A stretch of DNA of 64,000 bases from an uncultured Prevotellaceae bacterium (GTDB lineage: Bacteria > Bacteroidota > Bacteroidia > Bacteroidales > Bacteroidaceae): positions 146,996-210,995 of the forward strand of contig CACWMK010000002.1 in the NCBI GenBank assembly GCA_902761905.1. Direction: 5' to 3'. Both the position numbers and the translations under genes were made by a program. This document shows, piece by piece, positions 19,108-26,879 of this stretch (the first letter of the stretch is position 1; each line of letters starts with the position of its first letter). Under the pieces are notes generated by a model that was not told where the DNA came from, ran no database searches, and saw only the letters and a list, made by a program, of their open reading frames with translations.

Positions 19108-19165
19108 TGTTCAAATCGCTTCGGTGGTTTTTCTAAATGTTCAAAAGTTGTCTATTATGTTCAAA
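19108..19165. promoter_or_regulatory. Three TGTTCAAA direct repeats between susC and HTCS promoters
   Basis: TGTTCAAA occurs at 19108-19115, 19138-19145 and 19158-19165, all in the same orientation, with start-to-start spacings of 30 and 20 bp. These are near whole helical turns, so the copies would lie on similar faces. They sit between the divergent promoters, where an AraC-type HTCS output domain would be expected to bind. Binding is inference. Confidence 0.4.
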
Positions 19166-19203
19166 ATATCCCTAAAAAGTCCTTTAGATATGAAAGTTTT
19201 TGC

Positions 19204-19211
19204 TAACTTTG
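19204..19211 (+). promoter_or_regulatory. -7 promoter box of the HTCS gene
   Basis: TAACTTTG (followed by C) matches TAnnTTTG and lies 27 bp before the ATG at 19239, giving a very short leader. This argues that the in-frame TTG at 19200, upstream of the box, is not the real start. Confidence 0.55.
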
Positions 19212-19238
19212 CAGCAAATAACAACAATATCGACTAAA

Positions 19239-22200
19239 ATGAAACCTGATTTGAGAATCTGTTTATGCATGTTTTGCGCGGCGATGATGCTGGCTTGTCA
19301 GCGTCAGGGCACGGATAATGCTAATATTGATAAGGATGAGGAACACGACCTGGTGGTGGCACAGGAACTGTCGAACACTCGTGTGCAGTGTATCGCTGAG
19401 GATGCTGCCGGACAGTTGTGGATAGGAACATTCCGCGGACTGAACCGATACGATGGACACGAATATCACCAATATTTCTGTACGTTCGACTCGTTGGGGC
19501 TGCCCGACAATCAGATACAGAGTCTGCTATGCGACAATAAAGGACGCCTGTGGGTGGCCACTGTAAATGGCATTTGCCGATATACAAAACAGGATAACTT
19601 TGAGAAAATACCTATGCAGACGGGTAATCGCAACGCCCGGAAACTGCTGATGGACACAAAAGGACGTGTGTTTGCTTATAACGGCACAGAACTGCTGCAG
19701 TATGATGAGCAGCACCATATATTCTTGAGCAAGGTTAACCGTACGATGACCAACCAGTCGTGGGGCGACTGCTTTATCGATGGTGCCGATGATGTCCTGT
19801 TGGCTGGTCCTGGCAACCTGCTGGTATATAGCGGTGAGACGTTTAAACTGAAAAAGGAGTTTAAGGATAGTAATAATCTCGGGTTTTATTTCTTCGAACT
19901 GTTGCCCAATGGACTAATGTTGGCATCGGGCAACGGTACACTGCTGCTGTTTGATACAAAATCGCAACAACCCATTCCGCTGAGTAGGGAGATGATGGAT
20001 CGGCTCACGGCTCATGGCAGTGTGCTGCAGGCAGCCTGTCTGCTTGAGAACAATACCATACTGCTTAGCACATCGCGCAACGGACTGTTTGAACTGAACC
20101 TGCTTACCCACACGCTACGTGGACAGGACGATGCTAACTTTACGGTTCCTGTGCCCGACGGTTATGTGACGAGAATCTTCCAGGATTCGCGCAAGAATAT
20201 ATGGATGGGCACCTACGATAAGGGTATATTTGCTGACTATTATTATAAAGAGAAGTTCGGTGGTAGCGATAACTATCTTAACCGTGTGATAGAAAACTCG
20301 TCGGTATTTGCCGTGGCTATCGACAAACAAGCGAATCTATGGGTGTCGACTCTGATGAAGGGATTGTTTGTGTACCATTCTACCACGCAGAAGGCCGAAC
20401 AGATAGATATCGCTGCTTTGCCTGCTGGCGAGCGCAAGAACGCCATAACGCACATATTCTGCGACCGCGACGGACTGTTGTGGTTGTCGACCAGCAACAT
20501 AGTGATGAAATGCCATTATGATGGTGCCAGGCTGAATATACTTGGTCAATGGCAGGTGCCGATGGCTATGGACTTTGAACAAACCGATGATGGAACAGTG
20601 TGGGCTTCTACCAGTACCACATATATTTTTGCGTTCCGTCCAGGTGCTAATGAACCAGAACCTAAACAGGCATTCAACGTAGACTTTACTTTTATCCCAT
20701 CACTGCTGAAGCTTAATGATGGTACTATGCTCATTTCGGCTTTCTATCAGCAGATCATGAAAATGGACCCGAAGACAGGAAAACTGAGTCAGCAGGAGAT
20801 TCCTGATATGCAGCGATGCATCCGTAAGAGTGTGTATATCCCTACCGACATGCATCAGGATAAGCACGGCAACGTGTGGATAGGTACAGTAAGCAACGGT
20901 CTGCTGTGCTACAACCTTCAGACCAATCAGATGAAACGCATAGCAGGACTGTCGTGTTCGGATGTTGGGGCCATTGAGGAAGATCAGCAAGGCAATCTGT
21001 GGATTAGCACTATGAAAGGACTGAACCGACTGGATGCTAAGACAGGTAGCATCACGGCACTGTATAAGGCCGACGGACTGGCTGGTGACGAGTTCTGCGA
21101 CCGTGCTTCGTGCCGACTGCCTAACGGTAGTCTGGTGTTTGGCGGATCGGACGGTGTAACTATGTTCAACCCTGCCGAAATAGACACACTGCGTAAGATT
21201 CCACTTAAGTTATGTGACTTGAAGATACACAACCAGCTCGTACGCCCTATGGCAGACGGACCTATCGAAGCTATGCTTGATAGTTGTAAAGAAATCCGTC
21301 TGGAACATAGTCAGAATAGTTTCGCCATTTCTTACACGGCACTTGACTTTGGCGAGTACGAGCGTGTACATTATTATTATAAACTCGAGGGATTTGATAA
21401 TGACTGGATAGATGCGGGTAGTCGTCATGCTGCCGGCTATGCCAATCTGCCATCAGGGCACTATACCTTCCGTGTTCGTACGTCGGACAGTGCCAGTGAT
21501 GAGGCAACCAGCGATGAGCGACAGATAAGCGTGATGGTAGAGCCTGCACCAATGTTTTCATGGTGGGCGTGGATGATATATCTGGCACTGGGTGCACTGC
21601 TGGCTTGGTATCTGTACCGTAATGCTAAACGTGTGGTTGCCGCGCGCCGTGCAGCCCGTAAGGCTGAGATGGAAAAGGAACAGGAACTGCGTACCAATCA
21701 GATGAACATGAGTTTCTTTGCCAACATAGCCCATGAGTTCCGTACGCCGCTGACGATGATTGCCGGACCTGTGGGACAATTGGCCAAGAGCGACAAGATA
21801 GACGGCGAGGAGCGCAGTCTGCTCAGTATCGCCCAGCGCAGCATCCAACGTATGTTTAAGCTTGTAAACCAGTTGATGGACTTTAATAAACTGGAGAATG
21901 ATACTTTGCGCTTGAGTGTTGAACAGATAGACGTGGTGTCACTGCTAAACAGTATCTGTGATACCTTCGAGTTTAATGTTAAGGAAAAGGGGCTGACGCT
22001 GAACCGACTCGGTATGGAAGACCAGTTGATGGCGTGGACAGACGGCGACAAACTGGAGAAGATAGTAAGCAACCTGCTGTCGAATGCTCTGAAGTTTACG
22101 CCTCGTGGAGGTAGGATTGACGTACAGTTGGACGTTGATGATAATAAGGTGAAAGTAAGTGTGGCCGATACGGGCAAGGGCATACCCGAAGAGCAGCGTG

Positions 22201-23288
22201 AGAACATATTTAAGCGATACTACCAGCTGGATAATCAGACCAAAGCTATTGTAAACTATGGCACAGGTATCGGTTTGTACTACTCTCGCAGATTGGCCGA
22301 ACTGCACCACGGCACGCTGACTGCCGATAATCGTGAAGATGGAACAGGGGCTGTGTTTACCTTGGTTTATCCTATGAACAAGGATGCTTATACTGATGCA
22401 GAGCGTAGACCGCTAGAAGGAGATGCAGCCCTTGCTGTCGGCGCCCAGCTATCAACTGCCCGCTCGGCTATGCCGCTTGGCTCCGCCAAGAATTGTCAAC
22501 TATCAACTGTCAATTCTCAACTTGACGAGGATGACAGACCAACAATTCTTGTTGTTGACGATGATACAGAGATTATCAACTACATGAGGATGCTGTTCTC
22601 GCAAGATTATCGAATGATAACTTGTCTTGACGCTGACACGGCGCTTGAGGAAATGCGTGCAGAAGAGCCTAATATCGTGCTGAGCGACGTGGCCATGCCG
22701 GGTAAGGATGGTTATCAGCTTTGTCAGGAGATAAAACAGGACATCCAGTTGAGTCATATCCCGGTAATCCTTGTTACGGCTAAGATTACGGCAGAGAATC
22801 AGGTCGAGGGACTGAATGTGGGTGCTGATGCATACGTGACCAAACCATTTGAACCTGCTGTGTTGTCGGCTCTTATCCAGTCGCAGTTGAAAAACCGTGA
22901 TAGAGTGCGCAAACTGCTGACAAAAGCCACAACCACAGAGGATGAAGGCGTGGACAATGCCCTGTCGGAGCAGGACAAACACTTTATGGAAGAGCTATAC
23001 AAGCTGATGGAAGAGGAACTGTCGAACTCAGAGCTCGATGTGACTCGTATTACGAAGATGCTGTACATATCACGTACCAAACTATATTATAAAATCAAGG
23101 GACTGACGGGCGAGACACCTAGTAGTTTCTTCCGCACCTATAAGCTGAACCGTGCTGCCGAGTTGCTTAAGGGCGGCAAACATACCGTGGCCGAAATCGC
23201 CGATATGACGGGATTCAGCACGCAGAGCCACTTCTCGGTGGTATTCAAGAAACAGTTCGGTGTAACGCCTACCGAGTACAAGGGGTAG
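19239..23288 (+). CDS. Hybrid two-component system regulator (HTCS) of the adjacent PUL
   Basis: A 1349-residue one-protein signalling system. A lipoprotein-like or cleavable signal (MMLAC) exports a large sensor of two Reg_prop beta-propellers (about 30-640; blades such as LWIGTFRGLNRYDG and NIWMGTYDKGIF) and a Y_Y_Y domain (about 690-765). One membrane helix follows (about 775-795, YLALGALLAWYLY). The cytoplasmic part has an H-box with His832 (IAHEFRTPLT), HATPase motifs (SNLLSNALKFTP, VADTGKGIPEE, GTGIGLYYS), a receiver domain with acceptor Asp1150 (VLSDVAMPGKDG) and a C-terminal AraC helix-turn-helix (SRTKLYYKIKGL, AEIADMTGFSTQSHFS). Known HTCS proteins bind a released oligosaccharide in the periplasm and activate the neighbouring PUL. 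The kinase-receiver linker (about 1060-1098) is encoded by spacer-type repeat DNA. ATG at 19239 is chosen over the upstream TTG. Confidence 0.95.
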   Translation: MKPDLRICLCMFCAAMMLACQRQGTDNANIDKDEEHDLVVAQELSNTRVQCIAEDAAGQLWIGTFRGLNRYDGHEYHQYFCTFDSLGLPDNQIQSLLCDNKGRLWVATVNGICRYTKQDNFEKIPMQTGNRNARKLLMDTKGRVFAYNGTELLQYDEQHHIFLSKVNRTMTNQSWGDCFIDGADDVLLAGPGNLLVYSGETFKLKKEFKDSNNLGFYFFELLPNGLMLASGNGTLLLFDTKSQQPIPLSREMMDRLTAHGSVLQAACLLENNTILLSTSRNGLFELNLLTHTLRGQDDANFTVPVPDGYVTRIFQDSRKNIWMGTYDKGIFADYYYKEKFGGSDNYLNRVIENSSVFAVAIDKQANLWVSTLMKGLFVYHSTTQKAEQIDIAALPAGERKNAITHIFCDRDGLLWLSTSNIVMKCHYDGARLNILGQWQVPMAMDFEQTDDGTVWASTSTTYIFAFRPGANEPEPKQAFNVDFTFIPSLLKLNDGTMLISAFYQQIMKMDPKTGKLSQQEIPDMQRCIRKSVYIPTDMHQDKHGNVWIGTVSNGLLCYNLQTNQMKRIAGLSCSDVGAIEEDQQGNLWISTMKGLNRLDAKTGSITALYKADGLAGDEFCDRASCRLPNGSLVFGGSDGVTMFNPAEIDTLRKIPLKLCDLKIHNQLVRPMADGPIEAMLDSCKEIRLEHSQNSFAISYTALDFGEYERVHYYYKLEGFDNDWIDAGSRHAAGYANLPSGHYTFRVRTSDSASDEATSDERQISVMVEPAPMFSWWAWMIYLALGALLAWYLYRNAKRVVAARRAARKAEMEKEQELRTNQMNMSFFANIAHEFRTPLTMIAGPVGQLAKSDKIDGEERSLLSIAQRSIQRMFKLVNQLMDFNKLENDTLRLSVEQIDVVSLLNSICDTFEFNVKEKGLTLNRLGMEDQLMAWTDGDKLEKIVSNLLSNALKFTPRGGRIDVQLDVDDNKVKVSVADTGKGIPEEQRENIFKRYYQLDNQTKAIVNYGTGIGLYYSRRLAELHHGTLTADNREDGTGAVFTLVYPMNKDAYTDAERRPLEGDAALAVGAQLSTARSAMPLGSAKNCQLSTVNSQLDEDDRPTILVVDDDTEIINYMRMLFSQDYRMITCLDADTALEEMRAEEPNIVLSDVAMPGKDGYQLCQEIKQDIQLSHIPVILVTAKITAENQVEGLNVGADAYVTKPFEPAVLSALIQSQLKNRDRVRKLLTKATTTEDEGVDNALSEQDKHFMEELYKLMEEELSNSELDVTRITKMLYISRTKLYYKIKGLTGETPSSFFRTYKLNRAAELLKGGKHTVAEIADMTGFSTQSHFSVVFKKQFGVTPTEYKG
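22434..22522 (+). repeat. Spacer-type microrepeat inserted in frame in the HTCS linker
   Basis: Inside the coding sequence are CAGCTATCAACTG, a perfect hairpin CTTGGC-TCC-GCCAAG (22476-22490) and AATTGTCAACTATCAACTG followed by TCAATTCTCAACTT. These resemble the TCAATTATCAATT spacers found between genes in this window (for example 26851-26885). The segment adds roughly 30 residues between the ATPase and receiver domains without breaking the frame. Confidence 0.6.
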
Positions 23289-23363
23289 GGATGTGTGCAA
23301 TCGTTTGCAAGAATTATATATGGGGATTTTTTTCTGACGCGAACAACGTATCAGAAAAATCCC

Positions 23364-23372
23364 TATCTTTGC
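23364..23372 (+). promoter_or_regulatory. -7 promoter box of the GH13 gene
   Basis: TATCTTTGC matches TAnnTTTG, 25 bp before the ATG. A T-rich TTTCTG stretch near 23333-23339 could serve as -33. The GH13 gene is therefore probably transcribed separately from the HTCS gene. Confidence 0.55.
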
Positions 23373-23397
23373 AGCAGAGAATAAACTAAGAACAAAA

Positions 23398-25353
23398 ATG
23401 AAACGGATCTTATTAGTAACCGCCATTATTATGGCAAACATTTTTACGATGAGTGCAGCAAAGAAAACAGTGATTGACCGTATCGAACCCACCGACTGGT
23501 ATGTAGGGATGAAGAATCCGCAGGTGCAGTTGATGGTGTATGGTAAGGGTATTCGCGATGTTGCAAGCGTAACAACTGATTATCCTGGTGTGGTAATCGA
23601 CAGTCTGGTGCGACTTGATTCGCCCAATTATCTGCTTATCTACATGAACCTTAGCGGTGCACAGCCTGGCACGATGACACTGAACTTTAAAGGTGGAACG
23701 GTGAAAGGGGCCAAAGGTGAAAAGGTGCAGTACCAGTTGAAGGCTCGCGAGATGAGCGGCGACAAACGTATGGGATTTACCAATGCCGACGTGCTGTATA
23801 TGCTGATGCCTGACAGATTTGCACAGGGAGCCAATCATCCCAAGCAGATAAAGGGCATGCGTAACTACGTGGAAGACCGCACAAAGCCAAGTCTACGCCA
23901 TGGTGGCGACTTGAACGGTATCTGCGAGCATTTGGACTATTTTAAGGAACTTGGAGTTACAGCTCTCTGGTTTACACCAGTGCTCGAGAACGATTCGCCC
24001 GACTCAAAGAATGGTTTTTCTACCTATCATGGCTATGCTACCACCAATTATTATAAGGTAGACCCACGATTCGGTAGTAATGAGGACTACAAGCGTCTTT
24101 GCGATGAGGCTCATAAGAAGGGACTCAAGATTGTGATGGATATGATATTCAATCACAGTGGTTTCGAGCACCCCTGGACCAACGATATGCCTAGCAAGGA
24201 CTGGTTGAACACTCCAGAGTGGCTGACTGAAAAGCAGAGCGGTCGCGATCCGATGACTGGTTTTACCGCAAATGCCGATGGTTCAGAGCCAGCAAAGAGT
24301 GCTTATCTACAGACAAGCTATAAGCTTACCCCTGTGGTTGACCCATACGCATCGCAGATTGATCTGAAGGAGACTGTAGAGGGGTGGTTTGTTCCATCTA
24401 TGCCTGATCTGAACCAACATAACCCACACCTGATGCGCTATCTCATCCAGAACTCTATCTGGTGGATTGAGACAGTAGGTATCGACGGAATTCGCATGGA
24501 TACCTATCCATATGCATATGCTGATGCAATGGCACAGTGGCTGAAGGAACTCGACGTGGAGTATCCTAATTTTAACACCGTGGGTGAGACATGGGTTACC
24601 GAACCTGCCTATACCGCAGCATGGCAGAAGGATTCGAAGCTTTCGGAGAATAATACCTATCTGAAGACAGTTATGGACTTCTCGTTCTTCGACAAACTGA
24701 ATCAGGCCAAGAATGAGGAGACAGATGGTTGGTGGAACGGATTTAACCGCCTTTACAACTCGTTTGTTTATGATTATCTGTATCCCAATCCATCTAGCGT
24801 GATGGCATTTATCGAGAATCACGATACCGACCGTTTCCTGGGTAATGGTAAGGATACACTGGCCCTGAAGCAGGCTCTGGCCCTATTGCTCACTGTAAAC
24901 CGTATTCCACAGCTCTATTATGGAACTGAGGTGCTGATGAACGGTACTAAGGAGGTGACGGACGGAAATGTGCGCAAGGACTTCCCTGGCGGTTTCCCTG
25001 GCGATATACATAACTGTTTCACTAAGGAGGGACGCTCAAAGGCTGAGCAGGCCATGTTCTCATGGCTGTCTCGTCTGTTGCACTGGCGTCAGGGCAATGA
25101 TGTGATTATCAAGGGTAAACAGATTCAGTTTACACCATATAACGGCATCTACGTGATAGCGCGCCAATATAAGGCTAAGACGGCTATGACCATCCTGAAC
25201 GGTACATCAAAGCCTGCTACGCTCGAAGTGGCTCGTTATGCTGAGATTATAGGTAGGACGACAAAGGTTAAGGATATCCTGACTAATCGCTACTATGATT
25301 TGTCGAAGAATATGGAGCTAAAGTCGCGTCAGTCGCTTATTCTTGAATTTTAA
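23398..25353 (+). CDS. Secreted GH13 alpha-amylase-family enzyme (cyclomaltodextrinase/neopullulanase type)
   Basis: A 651-residue alpha-glucan hydrolase with an N-terminal signal peptide (about 1-20). An N-terminal beta-sandwich (about 25-120) is typical of cyclomaltodextrinase/neopullulanase enzymes such as SusA. The GH13 barrel follows: MPDRFAQG, GVTALWFTP, DMIFNHSG (region I), GIRMDTYPYA with nucleophile Asp368, NTVGETWV with acid/base Glu397, and FIENHDTDRF with Asp476. A C-terminal beta domain ends near 651. All three catalytic acids are present, so it should be active on starch, pullulan or cyclodextrin linkages. Its substrate class differs from the xylan-type enzymes around it, and it has its own promoter and terminator, so it may not belong functionally to the adjacent PUL. 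Confidence 0.93.
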   Translation: MKRILLVTAIIMANIFTMSAAKKTVIDRIEPTDWYVGMKNPQVQLMVYGKGIRDVASVTTDYPGVVIDSLVRLDSPNYLLIYMNLSGAQPGTMTLNFKGGTVKGAKGEKVQYQLKAREMSGDKRMGFTNADVLYMLMPDRFAQGANHPKQIKGMRNYVEDRTKPSLRHGGDLNGICEHLDYFKELGVTALWFTPVLENDSPDSKNGFSTYHGYATTNYYKVDPRFGSNEDYKRLCDEAHKKGLKIVMDMIFNHSGFEHPWTNDMPSKDWLNTPEWLTEKQSGRDPMTGFTANADGSEPAKSAYLQTSYKLTPVVDPYASQIDLKETVEGWFVPSMPDLNQHNPHLMRYLIQNSIWWIETVGIDGIRMDTYPYAYADAMAQWLKELDVEYPNFNTVGETWVTEPAYTAAWQKDSKLSENNTYLKTVMDFSFFDKLNQAKNEETDGWWNGFNRLYNSFVYDYLYPNPSSVMAFIENHDTDRFLGNGKDTLALKQALALLLTVNRIPQLYYGTEVLMNGTKEVTDGNVRKDFPGGFPGDIHNCFTKEGRSKAEQAMFSWLSRLLHWRQGNDVIIKGKQIQFTPYNGIYVIARQYKAKTAMTILNGTSKPATLEVARYAEIIGRTTKVKDILTNRYYDLSKNMELKSRQSLILEF

Positions 25354-25359
25354 GATATA

Positions 25360-25390
25360 ATCCCCTCCCGCCGCTCGGGAGGGGATTTTT
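25360..25390 (+). terminator. Rho-independent terminator after GH13
   Basis: A perfect GC-rich stem (CCCCTCCCG at 25362-25370, CGGGAGGGG at 25376-25384), loop CCGCT, then ATTTTTG. It lies 8 bp after the GH13 stop and 2 bp before the last codon of the convergent GH43 gene, so it may stop transcripts from both sides; the T-run is better on the plus strand. Confidence 0.88.
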
Positions 25391-25392
25391 GT

Positions 25393-26853
25393 TTAGCGTC
25401 TCTTGAAGTTCCACTTAGAATTGTCAGAGTCGAAGTCGTATTTTGCAAGTGTAGGTGTTGAATCACCTGCAGAATAGAGGCAAAACTCCTTGTTTACACC
25501 CTCTTGACCAGGAATGGCCTTAGGCATGATACGATATGTACCATCGGTAAGCTGTTCGATGCGCCAGAGCTGTTCGTCAGCACCTGTATAAGCTGGAACT
25601 GTAGTTACTTCCTTGTTGGCAGTAGCAGCGAGAGCTCGATCAGTACCTTCGATGGTAATCTTGAAGTAAGGATTGCTGAGATAGCCTCCTGCCTCATTGA
25701 CTGGAGTGATGGTCCAGCGCTGGTGAGGACGGTTCATATAGTCGCTGATACGAGCAGGAATCTCGTTCTTGGGCCATGTGTTGATTACTTCAGCAAGAGT
25801 CTGGTTAGCGATAGGCTTTACAGGCTGCTCCATCTGGTTGCGGTTAAACCAGCCCTGGCGCTCCTGCTGCATGCGAACAAAGTCGACAGCCAGCTCGAGC
25901 GAATATCCACGACGCTCTGACTCAATCCAGAAGTTGCCGCCCTTGAAGTTGTCGCCGGCAACAGGCCAGCCGTTCTTCCATACGATAGGACGTACGGCCA
26001 GTACCGAACGACCGCTCATCTCGAAGTCGGCCTCCCAGTGGAACGACATTACCTCTACGCCTTCGTCAACGATGAAACGACCGAAGTGCCCGGCACCGCA
26101 GGCGCGGTCCTCGGCGGCAATAACCATCTTTCCGCCTCCGTGCAGCATGTCACGTCCAACATTGTCGAGATATGGGCCCTCAACGCTGCGTGAGCGACCT
26201 ACTACTATATTATATGTAGAGTTTACACCGTCGCAGCATGTGCCGTGTGTACCAAGCAGATAGTACCATCCGTCGCGGTACATAAGGTCACTGGCCTCAC
26301 AGTCGATAGCGATGTCCTTCTCCTTGTTGCCCTTCTTGCGGAAACCTGTTTTGGGGTCGAGCTCGATAAGACGGATTGTTCCGAAATATGTGCCGTAGCT
26401 TACCCACAGACGACCTGTAGTAGGATCGAGGAGTAGACCTGGGTCGATGGCATCCTGATCCTCCATACCGTCAGATGCACAAACCTCAACGGCCTCAGAC
26501 CATTTGAAGTCGGGCGATTTTGGATCGAGAGTCTTGTTCCACATTGTGAGGATACGACCAGCATGTCCGCCGCCGAGACCACCACCAGTGGCTCCATAGA
26601 TGCAGAGGTAACGGTCGCCGATCTTAAGTACATCGGGAGCTGCACCGCCGCCAGGACGGTCGGCACCGCTATGCCAGCTCCAGCCGTCGTCGGTGATGAT
26701 TCCTCCGCCACCTGTGCCGAAGGTATAGTATTTTCCGTCGCATTCAGCGAGGGTAGAAGGGTCGTGAATATAAGGAGCGCCAATCTGCGCAGAAACTGTT
26801 TCAACACAGAGGCACAGAGAAACAGAGACTAATAGAAATATATTTTTTTTCAT
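25393..26853 (-). CDS. Secreted GH43 arabinosidase/xylosidase-type enzyme with C-terminal ricin-like domain
   Basis: A 486-residue family 43 enzyme. Signal peptide about 1-22. The five-blade propeller starts at once: GAPYIHDPS with catalytic base Asp31, then MEDQDAIDPGLLLD (the pKa-modulating Asp region) and IDCEASDLMYRDGWYYLL with the probable acid Glu. The C-terminal part (about 355-486; RWTITPVNE, EQLWRIEQLTDGTYRI, SKWNF) has the QxW-like pattern of a ricin-type carbohydrate-binding domain. Such enzymes trim arabinose or arabinan from plant polysaccharide. ATG at 26853 is chosen; the in-frame TTG at 26862 lies in the AT-rich repeat. Part of the signal peptide (SLCLCVE) is encoded by a CTCTGTG-type repeat. 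It follows the next GH43 gene by 26 bp of the TCAATTATCAATT spacer. Confidence 0.9.
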   Translation of the reverse strand: MKKNIFLLVSVSLCLCVETVSAQIGAPYIHDPSTLAECDGKYYTFGTGGGGIITDDGWSWHSGADRPGGGAAPDVLKIGDRYLCIYGATGGGLGGGHAGRILTMWNKTLDPKSPDFKWSEAVEVCASDGMEDQDAIDPGLLLDPTTGRLWVSYGTYFGTIRLIELDPKTGFRKKGNKEKDIAIDCEASDLMYRDGWYYLLGTHGTCCDGVNSTYNIVVGRSRSVEGPYLDNVGRDMLHGGGKMVIAAEDRACGAGHFGRFIVDEGVEVMSFHWEADFEMSGRSVLAVRPIVWKNGWPVAGDNFKGGNFWIESERRGYSLELAVDFVRMQQERQGWFNRNQMEQPVKPIANQTLAEVINTWPKNEIPARISDYMNRPHQRWTITPVNEAGGYLSNPYFKITIEGTDRALAATANKEVTTVPAYTGADEQLWRIEQLTDGTYRIMPKAIPGQEGVNKEFCLYSAGDSTPTLAKYDFDSDNSKWNFKRR

Positions 26854-26879
26854 AATTATCAATTGTCAATTATCAATTA

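Noticed and set aside
19200-19238. Upstream TTG start for the HTCS gene
   Set aside because: It precedes or overlaps the -7 promoter box, so it would not be transcribed; ATG 19239 begins a normal signal sequence.
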